Of a stretch of 64,000 nt of DNA, positions 63,492-64,000 are shown one piece after another; within the stretch, counting starts at the first letter, position 1, and the number at the start of each line of letters is the position of its first letter. A program made the position numbers and the translations under genes. The notes below the pieces were generated by a model that ran no database searches, had not been told where the DNA came from, and saw nothing but the letters and a program-made list of their open reading frames with translations. Source of the DNA: Alteromonas sp. KUL42 (GTDB lineage: Bacteria > Pseudomonadota > Gammaproteobacteria > Enterobacterales > Alteromonadaceae); the NCBI RefSeq assembly GCF_006538325.1, contig NZ_BJKK01000019.1, positions 1 to 64,000 on the forward strand, in the 5' to 3' direction.

Positions 63492-64000
63492 TTATCTTTG
63501 TTCTTGTCGGCTTGCTAATAGTGCCCTGTAGGCTTTGGCGCTGTCTTTTAAAGTGCGTTTTTGTGTCTCAAAGTCGACATAAACCAGCCCAAACCGCTTT
63601 TCGTAGCCTTCTGCCCATTCAAAGTTATCTAGGAGGCTCCAAGCGAAGTAACCATTCACTTCAATGCCGTCCTCTACTGCTTTATCCACCATGTTAATAT
63701 GATGGTGGTAGTACGCAATTCTGTCCTCATCAGCAATGACATTATCAACAAGCTTGTCAGCCATAGCTGCGCCATTCTCAGTTATATAGATCGGTGGCAA
63801 AGAGTAACGTTTATTTAATGATGTTAGTAAATCATAAAGTGCTTCAGGATAAATTTCCCAACCAATGTCAGTGAGCGGGCCTTGGTGTATATGCTCGTAA
63901 TATAATTCGTTTTTGTTTTTCGGAGAAGAATAATGGAGTCGGGTATAGAAGTTAATGCCTAAAAAATCAATTGGTTGTGAGATTATTTCTAAATCACCAT
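63492..64000 (-). CDS. GH1 beta-glucosidase, C-terminal part (cut by window edge)
   Basis: At least 169 residues of a glycoside hydrolase family 1 enzyme, open to the right edge. The frame reads DFLGINFYTRLHYSSPKNK, then GWEIYPEALYDLL, IYITENG with the catalytic nucleophile glutamate, and NGYFAWSLLDNFEWAEGYEKRFGLVYVDF, the family C-terminal signature. No start is within the window; TTG at 63800 is an internal codon. Probably the first gene of the beta-glucoside operon with the symporter and LacI regulator. Confidence 0.95.
   Translation of the reverse strand, partial: GDLEIISQPIDFLGINFYTRLHYSSPKNKNELYYEHIHQGPLTDIGWEIYPEALYDLLTSLNKRYSLPPIYITENGAAMADKLVDNVIADEDRIAYYHHHINMVDKAVEDGIEVNGYFAWSLLDNFEWAEGYEKRFGLVYVDFETQKRTLKDSAKAYRALLASRQEQR

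Overview
The window is the replication-origin region of a marine-type gammaproteobacterial chromosome, most likely Alteromonas or a close Alteromonadales relative. This rests on the gene orders polA-spf-engB, dnaA-dnaN-recF-gyrB, rpmH-rnpA-yidD-yidC-mnmE-mioC, oriC-mnmG-rsmG-parA-parB and atpIBEFHAGDC, on an E. coli-type oriC rich in GATC next to mnmG, and on moderate AT content. No database search was possible, so the genus is an inference. No tRNA, rRNA, CRISPR array, prophage or insertion sequence was seen.

Layout. 0.3-8.1 kb: gamma-carbonic anhydrase, aroE head-to-head with a truncated haemoglobin, ompW behind a perfect FNR box, then a leftward operon lysM-dprA-smg-yrdD-tsaC-hemF. 8.3-14.9 kb: def-fmt-rsmB-trkA (rsmB has a start-site problem), a trkH split by a one-base frameshift, and elbB. 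15.0-22.8 kb: polA behind a cluster of DnaA boxes and GATC sites, then an RNA-rich stretch. This holds Spot 42 with two HexR-like operators, a second predicted small RNA with a perfect FNR box, engB, cytochrome c4, a third terminator-bounded candidate RNA in the csrC position, a methyltransferase, yihI, a DUF2489 gene and tag. 22.8-27.2 kb: glyQS and two orphan lipoproteins.

27.3-34.3 kb: gyrB, recF, dnaN and dnaA run leftward, with two parS sites in or beside recF. 34.2-42.6 kb: rpmH, rnpA, yidD, yidC, yajQ, mnmE, mioC, the helicase-loader pair dnaT-dnaC and an ABC-F ATPase all run toward the origin. 42.73-43.14 kb: oriC, with 20 GATC sites and DnaA boxes. 43.3-55.0 kb: mnmG, rsmG, parA, parB and the ATP synthase operon. 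55.2-64.0 kb: an orphan membrane protein, a GST, tapT/ATL divergent genes, an HD-GYP protein, an OmpA-like lipoprotein, an NTF2-like protein beside a third parS, and a beta-glucoside cluster (LacI regulator, GPH symporter, GH1 glucosidase) cut by the window edge.

How it works together: most genes serve replication start, chromosome segregation, tRNA/rRNA modification, protein start and membrane insertion, and energy conversion. The most unusual part is not a protein system. It is the polA-yihI interval, where up to three small RNAs appear to sit side by side under carbon (HexR-like) and oxygen (FNR-like) operators.
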